Source of the DNA: Chloroflexota bacterium
GTDB lineage: Bacteria > Chloroflexota > Anaerolineae > Promineifilales > Promineifilaceae
Length of the DNA: 64,000 nt
Assembly (NCBI GenBank): GCA_022616275.1
Contig: JAKEFB010000042.1
Span: 1 to 64,000 of the forward strand
Reading direction: 5' to 3'
A model generated the notes under the pieces. That model worked only from the letters and a program-made list of their open reading frames with translations, was not told the DNA's origin and made no database searches. Below are positions 17,306 through 25,510 of the stretch, in pieces. How positions within the stretch are numbered: position 1 is the stretch's first letter; the number at the start of each line of letters is the position of its first letter. The translations under genes and the position numbers were made by a program.

Positions 17306-17595
17306 ATCTCCATCCTTATTACGATGTATCGTGTCTTGCATGGATACATCCTAGCAAGGTGACGTTAACAGCTTTTTAAGGCCGCGTTACCGTTTTGCTA
17401 ACCCCTAACTTTAGTCAGTTTTTTTACCTGTCTTTGGTAAGGAATGACTCCCTAACTTTTGTCTGGATGAGAACCCTGCTGGAGACAGGTGCGCGGCCGG
17501 CCCACTTCCGTGTATCCTGGTCTGGACGCTTTGGCCGGCTAATGCCATAATACCCCTGCGTTTAAGGGTTTCGTCCAATTTGAGGAGGCACGTGG

Positions 17596-20166
17596 ATGTT
17601 TAAGCAACTTGGGTTTTTGGGTACGGGAGCCACGTTTGGGGCAGATCTAACCCTCATCGTCCAGACTTTGTTTTACCTGGCCTTGTTGGTTGGCATTGCC
17701 GCCCAGCTCAGGCGAAAGTACAAGTGGCACGACCGGATTCAAGCGCCCGTCGTCGTGCTGAACCTATTCTTCATTTTCTTCATCATGGTCGTCTCCCTGC
17801 GGGAGGCCCAGATCCTCAGCACCCTGCCCAAGCGGCCGGGCGACCCGTTCTACCTGGCGGCCGGGCTACACGCCATCCTGGGCACGGTTACCGAAGGGCT
17901 GGCTATTTATTGTCTGCTGGCCGGCTTCAAGATTTTGCCCCGTAAAATCGGCCGGCTAAAGCACTTCATGCGGGCTACCTATGCCCTGTGGACCGTGACC
18001 TTCTTGTTTGGCCTGGGAACGTACTACGTCTGGTATCTCCGGCCGGTCGAGGCCGTGCCCCTGGGCGAAGTGGAGGATCTGGCCAATACAACCGATCCCC
18101 TGGACCCTAACGCCCCGCCGCCACCCCGGCGCGTCTCGCTCCAGAATTTTGCCTTTGCCCCAGTTGACCTGACCGTGGTGGCAGGCACGACGGTCATCTG
18201 GGTCAACCAGGACAGCGCCCCCCACAACGTGACCTTCGTTGACAACAGTGTGGCCAGCGACAACTACTTCCAGGGTGAGGCCTTTGAACACGATTTCCGC
18301 GCCGTGGGGACTTTCTCCATTTACTGTACCCTGCATGGCAACCCGGGTAACGGCATGGCCGGGACGGTGACCGTGGTCGAGGCCAGCGAAGAGAACGTGA
18401 CCGAACTGGCCGCCCAACCAGTGGAAGTGAATACCGTGCCCCCGGCGCCAACCCCGGCCCCGCCGGTGCCGCCGGCCCCGGTCTCGTTCGTCGAGCCGGC
18501 CGAGCCCAGCGACGTCGTCGCCGGCATCCTGACCTTCCGGGACAACGTTGCTCCCAGCGATTCGGTGATCCTAGTGATGAACAACATTGCGCCGGCCGGG
18601 GCCGGCATGGCGCTGCACGCCTGGCTCACCGCCGGCGACGGCTCCATTTTTGACATTGGCATCGTCGCGCCGGACGCGCAGGGCAACGTCTTCTACGTTT
18701 ACAGCCACCCGGAGCGGCAGAACCTGATGGCCCTTTACGATGGGGTGGAAGTGACGGCCGAGCCGGAGCCGGACACAGACCCGGCCCCGGGTGAGGCACT
18801 GTACAGCGGCCGGCAGGCTCCCCAGGCCTACGCCGCCATCCGCCAGATTACCGTTAGCGCCGAGACGCCGGGTAACTATGGCTATGGCGTGGCTGCCCGG
18901 TTGCAGACCGAAGAGGTGATCCGCCATGCCCTCTACCTTCAATTGGCCTACGACCTGGGTAGCCTTGGCGACGCCCAGCGCCACGCCGAGCACATTGTCA
19001 ACATTATCGAAGGCCAGAGCGGCGAATTTTTCGGTGACCTGGACGGCGCTCACGGGGTACAAAACCCAGGCGATGGCGTTGGCGTTATTCCTTATATCTT
19101 CAGTATGAAGGAGGTGGCTTTACAGGCTTTTGAAGCCGGCGACTCCACCCCGGCCATTCGCTATCACGCCGAGCACGTAGACGTGGCCGCCAACAACTCC
19201 CGGCAGACAGCCCAGTCGCTGCGGGAAGCGGCCGTCGCCGTAACCGAAGCGGGCAGCATCGGCGAGATTGGCGAGTGGGTAGCCACGATTAACACGCTCA
19301 GTCAGCGACTGCTGCTCGGCGAGGACCTGAACGGGGATGGCAACATTGCCCTGGCCGAAGGCGGCATCTTCATTGCCTACCAACACGCCCAATATATGGG
19401 CGCCATCGGCATCATTGCCGGGGCCGACGCGGCCATCGTGGACCCAACCTCGGTCGGCGGCGTCAGCGAATCAGCCCAGGCCACCGGCGACCAGGTGGTC
19501 ATTGACATGCTGGATTTCGCCTACAGCCTGCCGACGGTGACCATTCCGGCCGGCACGGCCGTACGTTTCGTCAACGTCGGCCAGGCCCAGCACTCAGCCA
19601 CGGCCGACGACCAGAGCTTTGACTCCGGCCTCCTTGGCCCCGGCGAGGAGTTTACCATCTCCTTTGAGCAACCCGGCTTTGTGCCCTACTACTGTATTCT
19701 GCACGGCACGCCTGGGCATACCGGCATGGCCGGCAGTATTACAGTGGCCGAGCCGGGGGCGGAAGTCGTTATACCGACCCCGGAACCGGCCGAAGCGCCG
19801 CCGGCCGCGTCCCAGGTCAGCCTGGAAATGTTGGACTTTGAATTCAGCCAGCTTGAAATGACCATCCCGGCCGGCACGACAGTGACCTGGTTTAACACCG
19901 GCGAGGAGAAGCACTCGGCCACGGCCGACGATGCCAGTTGGGATACAGGGTTGCTGGACCACGGCACACAGGCCAGCATCACCTTTGATACCCCCGGTAC
20001 GTTCGCCTACTTCTGCATTCTGCACGGCGCGCCCGGCGGGGTAGGGATGTCGGCCACGATTACAGTGGTCGAGCCCAGCTCCCAGAATGATGGCGGGCCA
20101 CGAGTAGCCGCGGCCGAGATCAGAGCCAACCGGTCCAGCCTGCCCCGGCGCGGGCCGCCGTCTTAA
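17596..20166 (+). CDS. Membrane-anchored protein with three cupredoxin domains
   Basis: An 856-residue redox protein. Residues 1-150 form a four-helix membrane domain (segments near 18-38, 50-68, 85-110 and 123-147), resembling small DUF420-like membrane proteins. Cupredoxin I follows at about 178-262. Residues 310-420 resemble the RskA anti-sigma C-terminal fold (MALHAWLTAGDGS, VEVTAEP). A histidine-containing helical region with EF-hand-like DLNGDGNIALAEGG covers 430-625. Cupredoxins II and III lie at about 635-715 and 740-825. Each copper domain keeps the His, Cys-x-x-His and Met ligands: PHN/YCTLHG/GM, QHS/YCILHG/GM, KHS/FCILHG/GM. GAGGAGG precedes the start. Electron transfer in the envelope is inferred; the partner is unknown. 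Confidence 0.85.
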   Translation: MFKQLGFLGTGATFGADLTLIVQTLFYLALLVGIAAQLRRKYKWHDRIQAPVVVLNLFFIFFIMVVSLREAQILSTLPKRPGDPFYLAAGLHAILGTVTEGLAIYCLLAGFKILPRKIGRLKHFMRATYALWTVTFLFGLGTYYVWYLRPVEAVPLGEVEDLANTTDPLDPNAPPPPRRVSLQNFAFAPVDLTVVAGTTVIWVNQDSAPHNVTFVDNSVASDNYFQGEAFEHDFRAVGTFSIYCTLHGNPGNGMAGTVTVVEASEENVTELAAQPVEVNTVPPAPTPAPPVPPAPVSFVEPAEPSDVVAGILTFRDNVAPSDSVILVMNNIAPAGAGMALHAWLTAGDGSIFDIGIVAPDAQGNVFYVYSHPERQNLMALYDGVEVTAEPEPDTDPAPGEALYSGRQAPQAYAAIRQITVSAETPGNYGYGVAARLQTEEVIRHALYLQLAYDLGSLGDAQRHAEHIVNIIEGQSGEFFGDLDGAHGVQNPGDGVGVIPYIFSMKEVALQAFEAGDSTPAIRYHAEHVDVAANNSRQTAQSLREAAVAVTEAGSIGEIGEWVATINTLSQRLLLGEDLNGDGNIALAEGGIFIAYQHAQYMGAIGIIAGADAAIVDPTSVGGVSESAQATGDQVVIDMLDFAYSLPTVTIPAGTAVRFVNVGQAQHSATADDQSFDSGLLGPGEEFTISFEQPGFVPYYCILHGTPGHTGMAGSITVAEPGAEVVIPTPEPAEAPPAASQVSLEMLDFEFSQLEMTIPAGTTVTWFNTGEEKHSATADDASWDTGLLDHGTQASITFDTPGTFAYFCILHGAPGGVGMSATITVVEPSSQNDGGPRVAAAEIRANRSSLPRRGPPS

Positions 20167-20190
20167 CAGGGCAGTTCCCTACCAGCACCG

Positions 20191-20233
20191 CCCGCCAGGA
20201 AAGGATTGCAAGCCGTTTCCTGGCGGGCTTTTT
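20191..20233 (+). terminator. Intrinsic terminator of the cupredoxin gene
   Basis: A perfect 12-base stem, CCCGCCAGGAAA (20191-20202) with TTTCCTGGCGGG (20216-20227), is followed by C and five T. It lies 25 bases after the stop codon at 20166 and separates the gene from the hsp20 cluster. Confidence 0.92.
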
Positions 20234-20380
20234 CGTGTATACAGCTCTTACTTTTTTCTATTATTGCTCTAACACTCGTCTTACAGTTGGCGCCTATATT
20301 TTGGACGTAAAAAAGATGCCTTCCTCTACGTGCTAGAGAGGAACCGGCATGTTTTTCTGCGTAAAAGTGAAGTACACGGA

Positions 20381-20404
20381 TCCTACAAATGAGTGTAAGG
20401 AGGT
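20381..20404 (+). promoter_or_regulatory. Candidate RNA thermometer hiding the hsp20 ribosome-binding site
   Basis: TCCTACA at 20381-20387 can pair with TGTAAGGA at 20394-20401, leaving one bulged A and a six-base loop. The right arm contains most of the strong Shine-Dalgarno TAAGGAGGT (20396-20404) of the first hsp20 gene. A short, bulged hairpin masking the Shine-Dalgarno just before a small heat-shock gene is the layout of ROSE/fourU thermometers. The pairing is seen; the temperature response is inferred. Confidence 0.35.
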
Positions 20405-20411
20405 TTTGAGT

Positions 20412-20867
20412 ATGTTGTGGCGAAATTGGTACGGAAACGGAAATACCTCGCGGTCACTATGGCCGGTCTCGTCCATGTGGCGTGAGATGCGCCGCCTACA
20501 GAACGAGGTAGACCAGGTCTTGGACAGAGGAGCCGCTGTTCGCGCTTTCCCCTTAATTAACCTGTATGCGGGTGACGAAGGTGTGATTGCCACGGCCGAA
20601 ATCCCTGGCGTCAGTCCGGAGAACCTCAACATTACCGTCGAGGGTGATCTATTGACTCTGAGTGGCTCGCGGCCAGTAGAAGAGGGCGATAGCCTGACCT
20701 ATCACCGTCGTGAACGCGTTGTCGGCGAGTTCAGCCGGACTGTGCAACTACCCTTCCGCGTCAACGCCGAAAAGGTGGAAGCTAACTTCCGTAATGGCGT
20801 CCTGCACATCACCTTACCCCGCCTGGAAGAAGACAAGCCGCGCAAGATTTCTGTCAAGACGCCCTGA
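20412..20867 (+). CDS. Small heat-shock protein Hsp20, first of three
   Basis: An ATP-independent chaperone of the alpha-crystallin family that holds unfolding proteins. The start at 20412 follows a perfect TAAGGAGGT seven bases upstream; an upstream in-frame ATG at 20349 lacks a site. The 151 residues have a short N-terminal arm, then the crystallin domain (about 45-150) with EIPGVSPENLNITVEGDLL and RNGVLHITLPR. The I-x-V-type tail is short (ISVKTP). Two further hsp20 genes follow on the same strand. Confidence 0.93.
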   Translation: MLWRNWYGNGNTSRSLWPVSSMWREMRRLQNEVDQVLDRGAAVRAFPLINLYAGDEGVIATAEIPGVSPENLNITVEGDLLTLSGSRPVEEGDSLTYHRRERVVGEFSRTVQLPFRVNAEKVEANFRNGVLHITLPRLEEDKPRKISVKTP

Positions 20868-20878
20868 GATGAGTTGGC

Positions 20879-20944
20879 GAGTGGCGACCAAAGGTCGCTA
20901 AAGTGGCGACCAAAGGTCGCTAAAGTGGCGACCAAAGGTCGCTA
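20879..20944 (+). repeat. Three tandem 22-base hairpin units
   Basis: Three nearly identical copies (AAGTGGCGACCAAAGGTCGCTA; 20879-20900, 20901-20922, 20923-20944) each hold a hairpin, GCGACC-AAA-GGTCGC. They start 11 bases after the first hsp20 stop and fill most of the gap before the second hsp20. They could shape mRNA processing between the chaperone genes. Confidence 0.88.
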
Positions 20945-20985
20945 CAAGTATGCGAGTTTGCGAGTATGCAAGTAGGAGGTACAGA

Positions 20986-21393
20986 ATGACCGAGCGGACT
21001 ATGGAATTAGAAAAACAGCAGACCCAGACTCCCACAAATGTGGAGCGGACACGCCAGACTCGGGCTTACATGCCCAACGTAGATATCTTTGAAACCGGCG
21101 ACAGGGTCATTTTGCTGGCCGACATGCCCGGCGTAAGTGAGGACTCGCTGGATATTACCCTGGAGAAGAACGTCCTGACCATCCGTGGCTATACTGCGGC
21201 CCAGGCGCCGGAAGGATTTCAGCCGGCCTACGCCGAGTATGGTGTGGGTAATTACGAGCGGACCTTCGCCCTCTCGGACGAAGTAGATCGCAACCAGATT
21301 GAGGCCACTATTAAGAATGGTGTGTTGCGCCTGGAGATGCCTAAGGCCGAAACGGCCAAGACCCGCAAAATTACCGTCAAGGCGCAAAGTTAG
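20986..21393 (+). CDS. Small heat-shock protein Hsp20, second of three
   Basis: 135 residues, start at 20986 set by AGGAGGT at 20974-20980. A Gln/Thr-rich N-terminal arm leads into the crystallin domain with LADMPGVSEDSLDITLEKNVL and IKNGVLRLEMPKAE, ending KITVKAQS. It differs clearly from its two neighbours, so the three are old paralogues rather than recent copies. The gap to each neighbour (about 120 and 95 bases) contains repeats but no recognised promoter, so a shared transcript is likely. Confidence 0.92.
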   Translation: MTERTMELEKQQTQTPTNVERTRQTRAYMPNVDIFETGDRVILLADMPGVSEDSLDITLEKNVLTIRGYTAAQAPEGFQPAYAEYGVGNYERTFALSDEVDRNQIEATIKNGVLRLEMPKAETAKTRKITVKAQS

Positions 21394-21396
21394 ACC

Positions 21397-21470
21397 GTGT
21401 CACGTGTTTCCGTGTCAAGTGTCATGTAACTTTCTCACTTGACACCTGACACTTGACACCTGACACCTGA
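21397..21470. repeat. GTGTCA-word inverted repeat between hsp20 genes
   Basis: The left side carries GTGTCACGTG, GTGTCAAGTGTCATG; the right side carries CACTTGACAC, CTGACACTTGACAC and CACCTGACACCTG. The halves can pair imperfectly. It begins three bases after the second hsp20 stop and ends next to the third gene's ribosome-binding site at 21475-21480. Confidence 0.65.
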
Positions 21471-21487
21471 AAGTGGAGGTATGGACA

Positions 21488-21994
21488 ATGAATATCAATG
21501 ATTTGGTACCCTGGAGAGGAAATCGCGGCAGCAATTTAGCCGTTCGCCAGGAAGAGGATTATCCTTATTCCCTGCAGCGTGAAGTGAACCGTCTGTTTGA
21601 CGATTTCTTCAGTGGTTTTGACTTGGCTCCGTCTCCGTGGTGGGGCGAGCGCACCACTTTCCTGCCCCGGGTCAACGTGACGGAACGGGAAAAGGAAATC
21701 GAAGTGACGGCCGAATTGCCTGGCCTGAGCCAGGAAGACGTTGATATCTCCCTGGCCCGTGATACTCTGACCATCAAAGGTGAGAAGAAGCAGGAAGAGG
21801 AGCACAAAGGCGAGAATTATTACCGCATGGAACGCTCCTACGGCCAGTTCAGCCGGACCATCCCCTTGCCCGAAGGCGTGGTGGACCCGAATAAGGTCGA
21901 GGCCATGTTCAAGAACGGCGTTCTGACCATTACCCTGCCTAAACGCAAGGAAGCCCAGCAGGTTTCCAAGCGCATCACTGTAAAGGCAGGCTAA
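21488..21994 (+). CDS. Small heat-shock protein Hsp20, third of three
   Basis: 168 residues, start at 21488 with GGAGGT at 21475-21480. N-terminal LVPWRG and FDDFFSGFD are typical of bacterial class-A small heat-shock proteins. The crystallin domain has TAELPGLSQEDVDISLARD, GENYYRMERSYGQFSRTIPLP and FKNGVLTITLPK, and the C-terminal KRITVKAG fits the I-x-V motif. The last seven codons, including the stop, form the first unit of a 21-base tandem repeat. Confidence 0.95.
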   Translation: MNINDLVPWRGNRGSNLAVRQEEDYPYSLQREVNRLFDDFFSGFDLAPSPWWGERTTFLPRVNVTEREKEIEVTAELPGLSQEDVDISLARDTLTIKGEKKQEEEHKGENYYRMERSYGQFSRTIPLPEGVVDPNKVEAMFKNGVLTITLPKRKEAQQVSKRITVKAG

Positions 21995-22064
21995 TTGCCT
22001 GTAAAGGCAGGCTAATTGCCTGTAAAAGCAGGCTAATTGCCTGTGAAAGCAGGCTAAATGCCTG
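21981..22064 (+). repeat. Four 21-base tandem repeats starting inside hsp20
   Basis: Four copies of a 21-base unit (TAAAGGCAGGCTAATTGCCTG-like; starts 21981, 22002, 22023, 22044) follow each other with few changes. The first copy includes the last codons and the stop of the third hsp20. Each holds the small stem AGGCA/TGCCT and a TAA. This looks like tandem duplication of a gene's 3' end. Confidence 0.9.
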
Positions 22065-22079
22065 TTGACGATTTTCCGG

Positions 22080-22108
22080 CCGGGGCAGAAATGCCCCGGC
22101 TTTTTTTT
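22080..22108 (+). terminator. Intrinsic terminator of the hsp20 cluster
   Basis: CCGGGGCA (22080-22087) and TGCCCCGG (22092-22099) form a stem with a GAAA loop, followed by C and eight T. It closes the hsp20 run. Its last bases touch the stop codon of the convergent M23 gene. Confidence 0.93.
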
Positions 22109-24449
22109 AGCGGAAGATGCCTTCCAGCCACTCTCGCAGCTCCACCGGCCGCAGGAATTGGCCCAGGTAATACTGCCCCAACCATAGCTCGAAATGAAGG
22201 TGAGCGTCGGCCGTCTCGCTATTAACCGAGAGGATAGAGCCGGAGTTACCAACCGCACCAATGGTCTGTCCCTGGACGACAGCGACCCCTTCGACAATGG
22301 CTGGATCAATGGCGCCCAGGTGGGCGTAGTGGGAGACCAGGCCGTTGGGGTGGGCAATCCATACCTGCCGGCCGCGGTAAAAGTCCTGGGCCTCGGGCGA
22401 AGTGTAGCCAAGCTGCTGTGTTTGGGAGCGCCAGTAGTCGAAGATAATGTCGGCCGGCGTGGCATAATCTACGTCGGCCCGGACCACCACCCCGTCGGCC
22501 ACGACCCTTACCGGCGTCCCCGGCCCCCAGTAAAAGTCCACTCCCTCGTGAATGCCCAGGCGATAATGGCGTGGCGCGCCCGGCATCTGATTGTCCCGCC
22601 CGGTCACGGCCGCGCCGGCTACCGGCGGAATCAAACCATGCAGACCGGCCAGGAACACCGGGTCGTGGATCTGCGGGTCGGGAGCTGGGGCCGGGCCGGA
22701 GACCACTGCCTGGCGGCCGGGCTGGCCGTAGAAGTAGAGTGTGTCCGGGCCGGCCAGGATCAGTTGCTCCCCGGCCGGGTCGGCCCAAAAGGCGCTGATC
22801 GGCTGGCGGTTGGCCAGTTGGTATATGGCCAGCAGCACCCCACTACCTGGGGCCAGCGCCAGCAGCCGGTAGCCGTCCCGGTCCAGGACGTACACGGCGC
22901 GCGACGTGGCCTGTACCTGGCGCGGCCGCGTCATGGCCACGGCCGGTTGAAAGTCGTCCACGGTGGCCCCATTATTATAGTGGACCAGGCTGGCCAGGGG
23001 GAAGTCTAACGCCTGGCTCAATACGTAGACTTCCTCACCAACCGCGCTTACGTCCACCTGGTGACTTTCCGGCAGGAGCCAGGCAAAGTCCGGCTGACCG
23101 GCCGTGTAGCGCACCACCATTTCGTAATTGGTTTCCAATAAATAGTGGCTACCGGCGGCCGCGGCCAGGGCCAGGTAATAGTGGGCCGAGGTCTGGCTTA
23201 CCGGCCGGTTGTAGCGGTCCAGACGCCAGGTATTGCCGGCCGGGTCGTAGCCGTACACGTCGGCCGCCCGGTCCAGGGCCAGTAGCGAGTCGTCGTCCAG
23301 GGCCAGGTCCAACGGCTCCATCACCCTCACGCCGTCAACCACGTCGCCGCCGGCCAGCAGCGGCCGGGGCAGGTCAGGTACGGCCAGATCCAACGCCAGG
23401 ACGCGCCCGCCGTCCAACAAATAGGCCCTCTCGCCGCTGACCTCTAGGGCCAGCGGATGGATAAAAGTACCGGCCGGAAAGCGCCAGACGCCCGTGTTGC
23501 TGCTGTCCAGCCAGGTAAAGGTTGCGCTATTGGCCGTTGCTTCGGCGGCAGCAATATCGCCCACGGCGGCCAGCGCCGCCTGGACGCCGGCCAGGGCCTG
23601 CTCAAATTCGGCCGGGGGCAGCACGGCCGTGGCCGCGCCGCTGCCGGCCAGGGCATCGGCCAGGTGGCCGGCCGGCAGGGACCCGGCCGAGAGGGCGCTA
23701 TCGCTGTTGCCCGCCAGCAAGGACGCCAGTTGGTTGGCCGGGACATACTGGCCGCAGCCGCCGGCGGTGACGCCGGGTTGGGCTGGCTCATAAAAGATGG
23801 CCACCCAGGCGTCGGCCAGGAAGTCGCGGGCGGCCCGGCTTTCCGGCTCGGAGAAAGGATAAGGGCCACCCTCGCCGGCCGCCCAATCATTATCTGGGCA
23901 GGTGTCCAGGCCGGTATCGGCGTCGCGGCTCAGGTGGACGCCGTTGGCGTTGACCAGGCTGCCAGCGCCGGCCGCATCGGGATTCAGCGTGGGCACAATC
24001 CACAAGGCCAGGTGGGCCGGTACGGCCGCCGGATGGGCCTGGAAATAGACCAACAATTCCCCGGCCAGCGGGCCGCCGCCGACCACGGCTACCTTAATCG
24101 CTCCCCGGCCAACCCGATAGGCAATGAGTGGCCGCCCCTCAACTGACGTACCAATGGTGATTTGCCCCGTCTCCAGGACAGGAGTTGGGCTCGGTAACGG
24201 CGTTGGGCCGGTGGTGGGTAGCGGGGTGGGAGTGGCTGGCTCAGGGACGGCCGTGACTCTGGCCGGCGGAGGCGCCGCGAGCGACGTGGCGGCCGAAGTA
24301 GTCGTGGTCGCGGCCGGTGAGGCAGCGACTTCTTCTCCTCGTCCGGCCGGCGATTCACCCGTTACAGCGACAAGGAGCAGGCCGGCCAGGAGCACCCCCC
24401 CCAACCCCAGGACAGCCACAATGGTAAAAACGGTTGGCCGGCGGATCAT
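22107..24449 (-). CDS. M14-like / beta-propeller / M23 peptidase fusion
   Basis: A 780-residue exported envelope protein. A signal or anchor helix near residues 8-30 is followed by a Ser/Thr/Pro-rich linker. Residues 95-310 resemble M14 carboxypeptidases (GTSVEGRPLIAYRVG, IVPTLNPDAAGAGSLVNANGVHLSRD). However the zinc motif expected as HGNE or HxxE reads GGGPLAGE, so this part is probably inactive. A propeller-like region follows. The C-terminal M23 (LytM) domain, from about 645, keeps its metal ligands: HEGVDF, YAHLG and HLHFEL. Cell-wall peptide cleavage is likely. The stop of the adjacent epimerase gene overlaps its start by four bases. Confidence 0.8.
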   Translation of the reverse strand: MIRRPTVFTIVAVLGLGGVLLAGLLLVAVTGESPAGRGEEVAASPAATTTTSAATSLAAPPPARVTAVPEPATPTPLPTTGPTPLPSPTPVLETGQITIGTSVEGRPLIAYRVGRGAIKVAVVGGGPLAGELLVYFQAHPAAVPAHLALWIVPTLNPDAAGAGSLVNANGVHLSRDADTGLDTCPDNDWAAGEGGPYPFSEPESRAARDFLADAWVAIFYEPAQPGVTAGGCGQYVPANQLASLLAGNSDSALSAGSLPAGHLADALAGSGAATAVLPPAEFEQALAGVQAALAAVGDIAAAEATANSATFTWLDSSNTGVWRFPAGTFIHPLALEVSGERAYLLDGGRVLALDLAVPDLPRPLLAGGDVVDGVRVMEPLDLALDDDSLLALDRAADVYGYDPAGNTWRLDRYNRPVSQTSAHYYLALAAAAGSHYLLETNYEMVVRYTAGQPDFAWLLPESHQVDVSAVGEEVYVLSQALDFPLASLVHYNNGATVDDFQPAVAMTRPRQVQATSRAVYVLDRDGYRLLALAPGSGVLLAIYQLANRQPISAFWADPAGEQLILAGPDTLYFYGQPGRQAVVSGPAPAPDPQIHDPVFLAGLHGLIPPVAGAAVTGRDNQMPGAPRHYRLGIHEGVDFYWGPGTPVRVVADGVVVRADVDYATPADIIFDYWRSQTQQLGYTSPEAQDFYRGRQVWIAHPNGLVSHYAHLGAIDPAIVEGVAVVQGQTIGAVGNSGSILSVNSETADAHLHFELWLGQYYLGQFLRPVELREWLEGIFR

Positions 24450-25363
24450 AAGCCTGTCGCTTGCTGGTAAAGACGGCGCAGCCCCTCCTCCAGGGAAACA
24501 GCGGCCTGCCAGCCAATCAGCTCACGGCTCCGGCCGGCGTCGGCCGCCTGGCGGGCTTCCTCGCCCGGCCGGCCGGGCAAGACCCCCACCAGCGGCCGGC
24601 CGAGGCGGCTGGCCAACTCGAAGATTTTTTGGACGACCTCGACCACCGGCGTTAACCGGCCGGTCCCCAGCTCAAACGTTTCGCCGGGAGGCAGGTCCGC
24701 ATCCAGGGCGGCCAGCAGGCCGTCCACCACGTCGTCCAGGTAAATCCAGTCCCTTTCCTGGGCCCCGGCCGTCATGGGGAAATCGGCCCCGGCCAGGGCG
24801 GCCGCCAGGGCAGAGGGGATGAGCATCTGGGCTGGCTGGCCCGGCCCGTAGGCCTGGAAGATCGTCGCCCCGTGGATGGGCCAGCCCTGGGTGCGGGCGT
24901 ACATCTGGCAGAAGCTCCAGGCGGCCGCCTTGCTGGCGGCGTAGACGTTCATGGCGCTCTGTTCGCCAGGGGTGCGACCGCTAATCAATTGCCGGGGCCG
25001 CTCGACCAGCCCTGGCGCTGCAAAGCAGGCCCGCAGCAGGTTCAGTGTGCCATCCAGATTGTGGCGCAGGGCGGTCTCCGGCGGCAGGAATGGGTCGCTA
25101 ACGCCGGCCGCGGCCAGGTGGATGACGTGGCTGGGGCTGGCGGCACGGACGGCCTGGCTGGTCAGGCTGTAATTGCGCAGGTCGGCGTAGGCCACGTCGA
25201 GCTGGGGGCGCAGCGTGGCCAGGGGTGAGGGTAGCGGCCGCCCCTGGCCAACCGTTTCCCGCATCAGGATGGTCACCGGTAGACCTGACTCGACCAGCCG
25301 CTGGACCAGGCGACGGCCGATAAAGCCGGTGGCCCCGGTGACCAGGACGCGGGTGATCGTCAT
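24446..25363 (-). CDS. NAD-dependent epimerase/dehydratase
   Basis: An extended short-chain dehydrogenase of 305 residues acting on a nucleotide sugar. The N-terminal VLVTGATGFIGRRLV binds the dinucleotide, and Tyr-x-x-x-Lys appears in YAASKAAAW. The C-terminal part (GTGRLTPVVEVVQKIFELA, IGWQAAVSLEEGLRRLY) matches UDP- or dTDP-sugar epimerase relatives. The exact reaction cannot be told. It is translationally coupled to the M23 gene downstream, hinting at a shared envelope role. Confidence 0.85.
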   Translation of the reverse strand: MTITRVLVTGATGFIGRRLVQRLVESGLPVTILMRETVGQGRPLPSPLATLRPQLDVAYADLRNYSLTSQAVRAASPSHVIHLAAAGVSDPFLPPETALRHNLDGTLNLLRACFAAPGLVERPRQLISGRTPGEQSAMNVYAASKAAAWSFCQMYARTQGWPIHGATIFQAYGPGQPAQMLIPSALAAALAGADFPMTAGAQERDWIYLDDVVDGLLAALDADLPPGETFELGTGRLTPVVEVVQKIFELASRLGRPLVGVLPGRPGEEARQAADAGRSRELIGWQAAVSLEEGLRRLYQQATGL

Positions 25364-25510
25364 GCCGGCCTGGCCTGCTGCCGGCGGGAATGGCGATGGT
25401 AGAGGTAGGTTAGCAGGCGGTTTTTGTCGCGGGGTAGGAAAAACAATGGTGGCTTCAGTTCAGGTTATTCCCAGAGGTATTGATGAACGGCCGCCCATCA
25501 CTAATAGCAG

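Noticed and set aside
20255-20290. CIRCE operator upstream of hsp20
   Set aside because: TAACACTCG resembles half of the motif, but the inverted GAGTGCTAA half at nine-base spacing is absent.
20879-20944. CRISPR-like array of three 22-base units
   Set aside because: The units are directly adjacent with no unique spacers, and no cas genes are present.
21981-22064. CRISPR-like array of 21-base units
   Set aside because: These are pure tandem repeats without spacers that begin inside a coding sequence.
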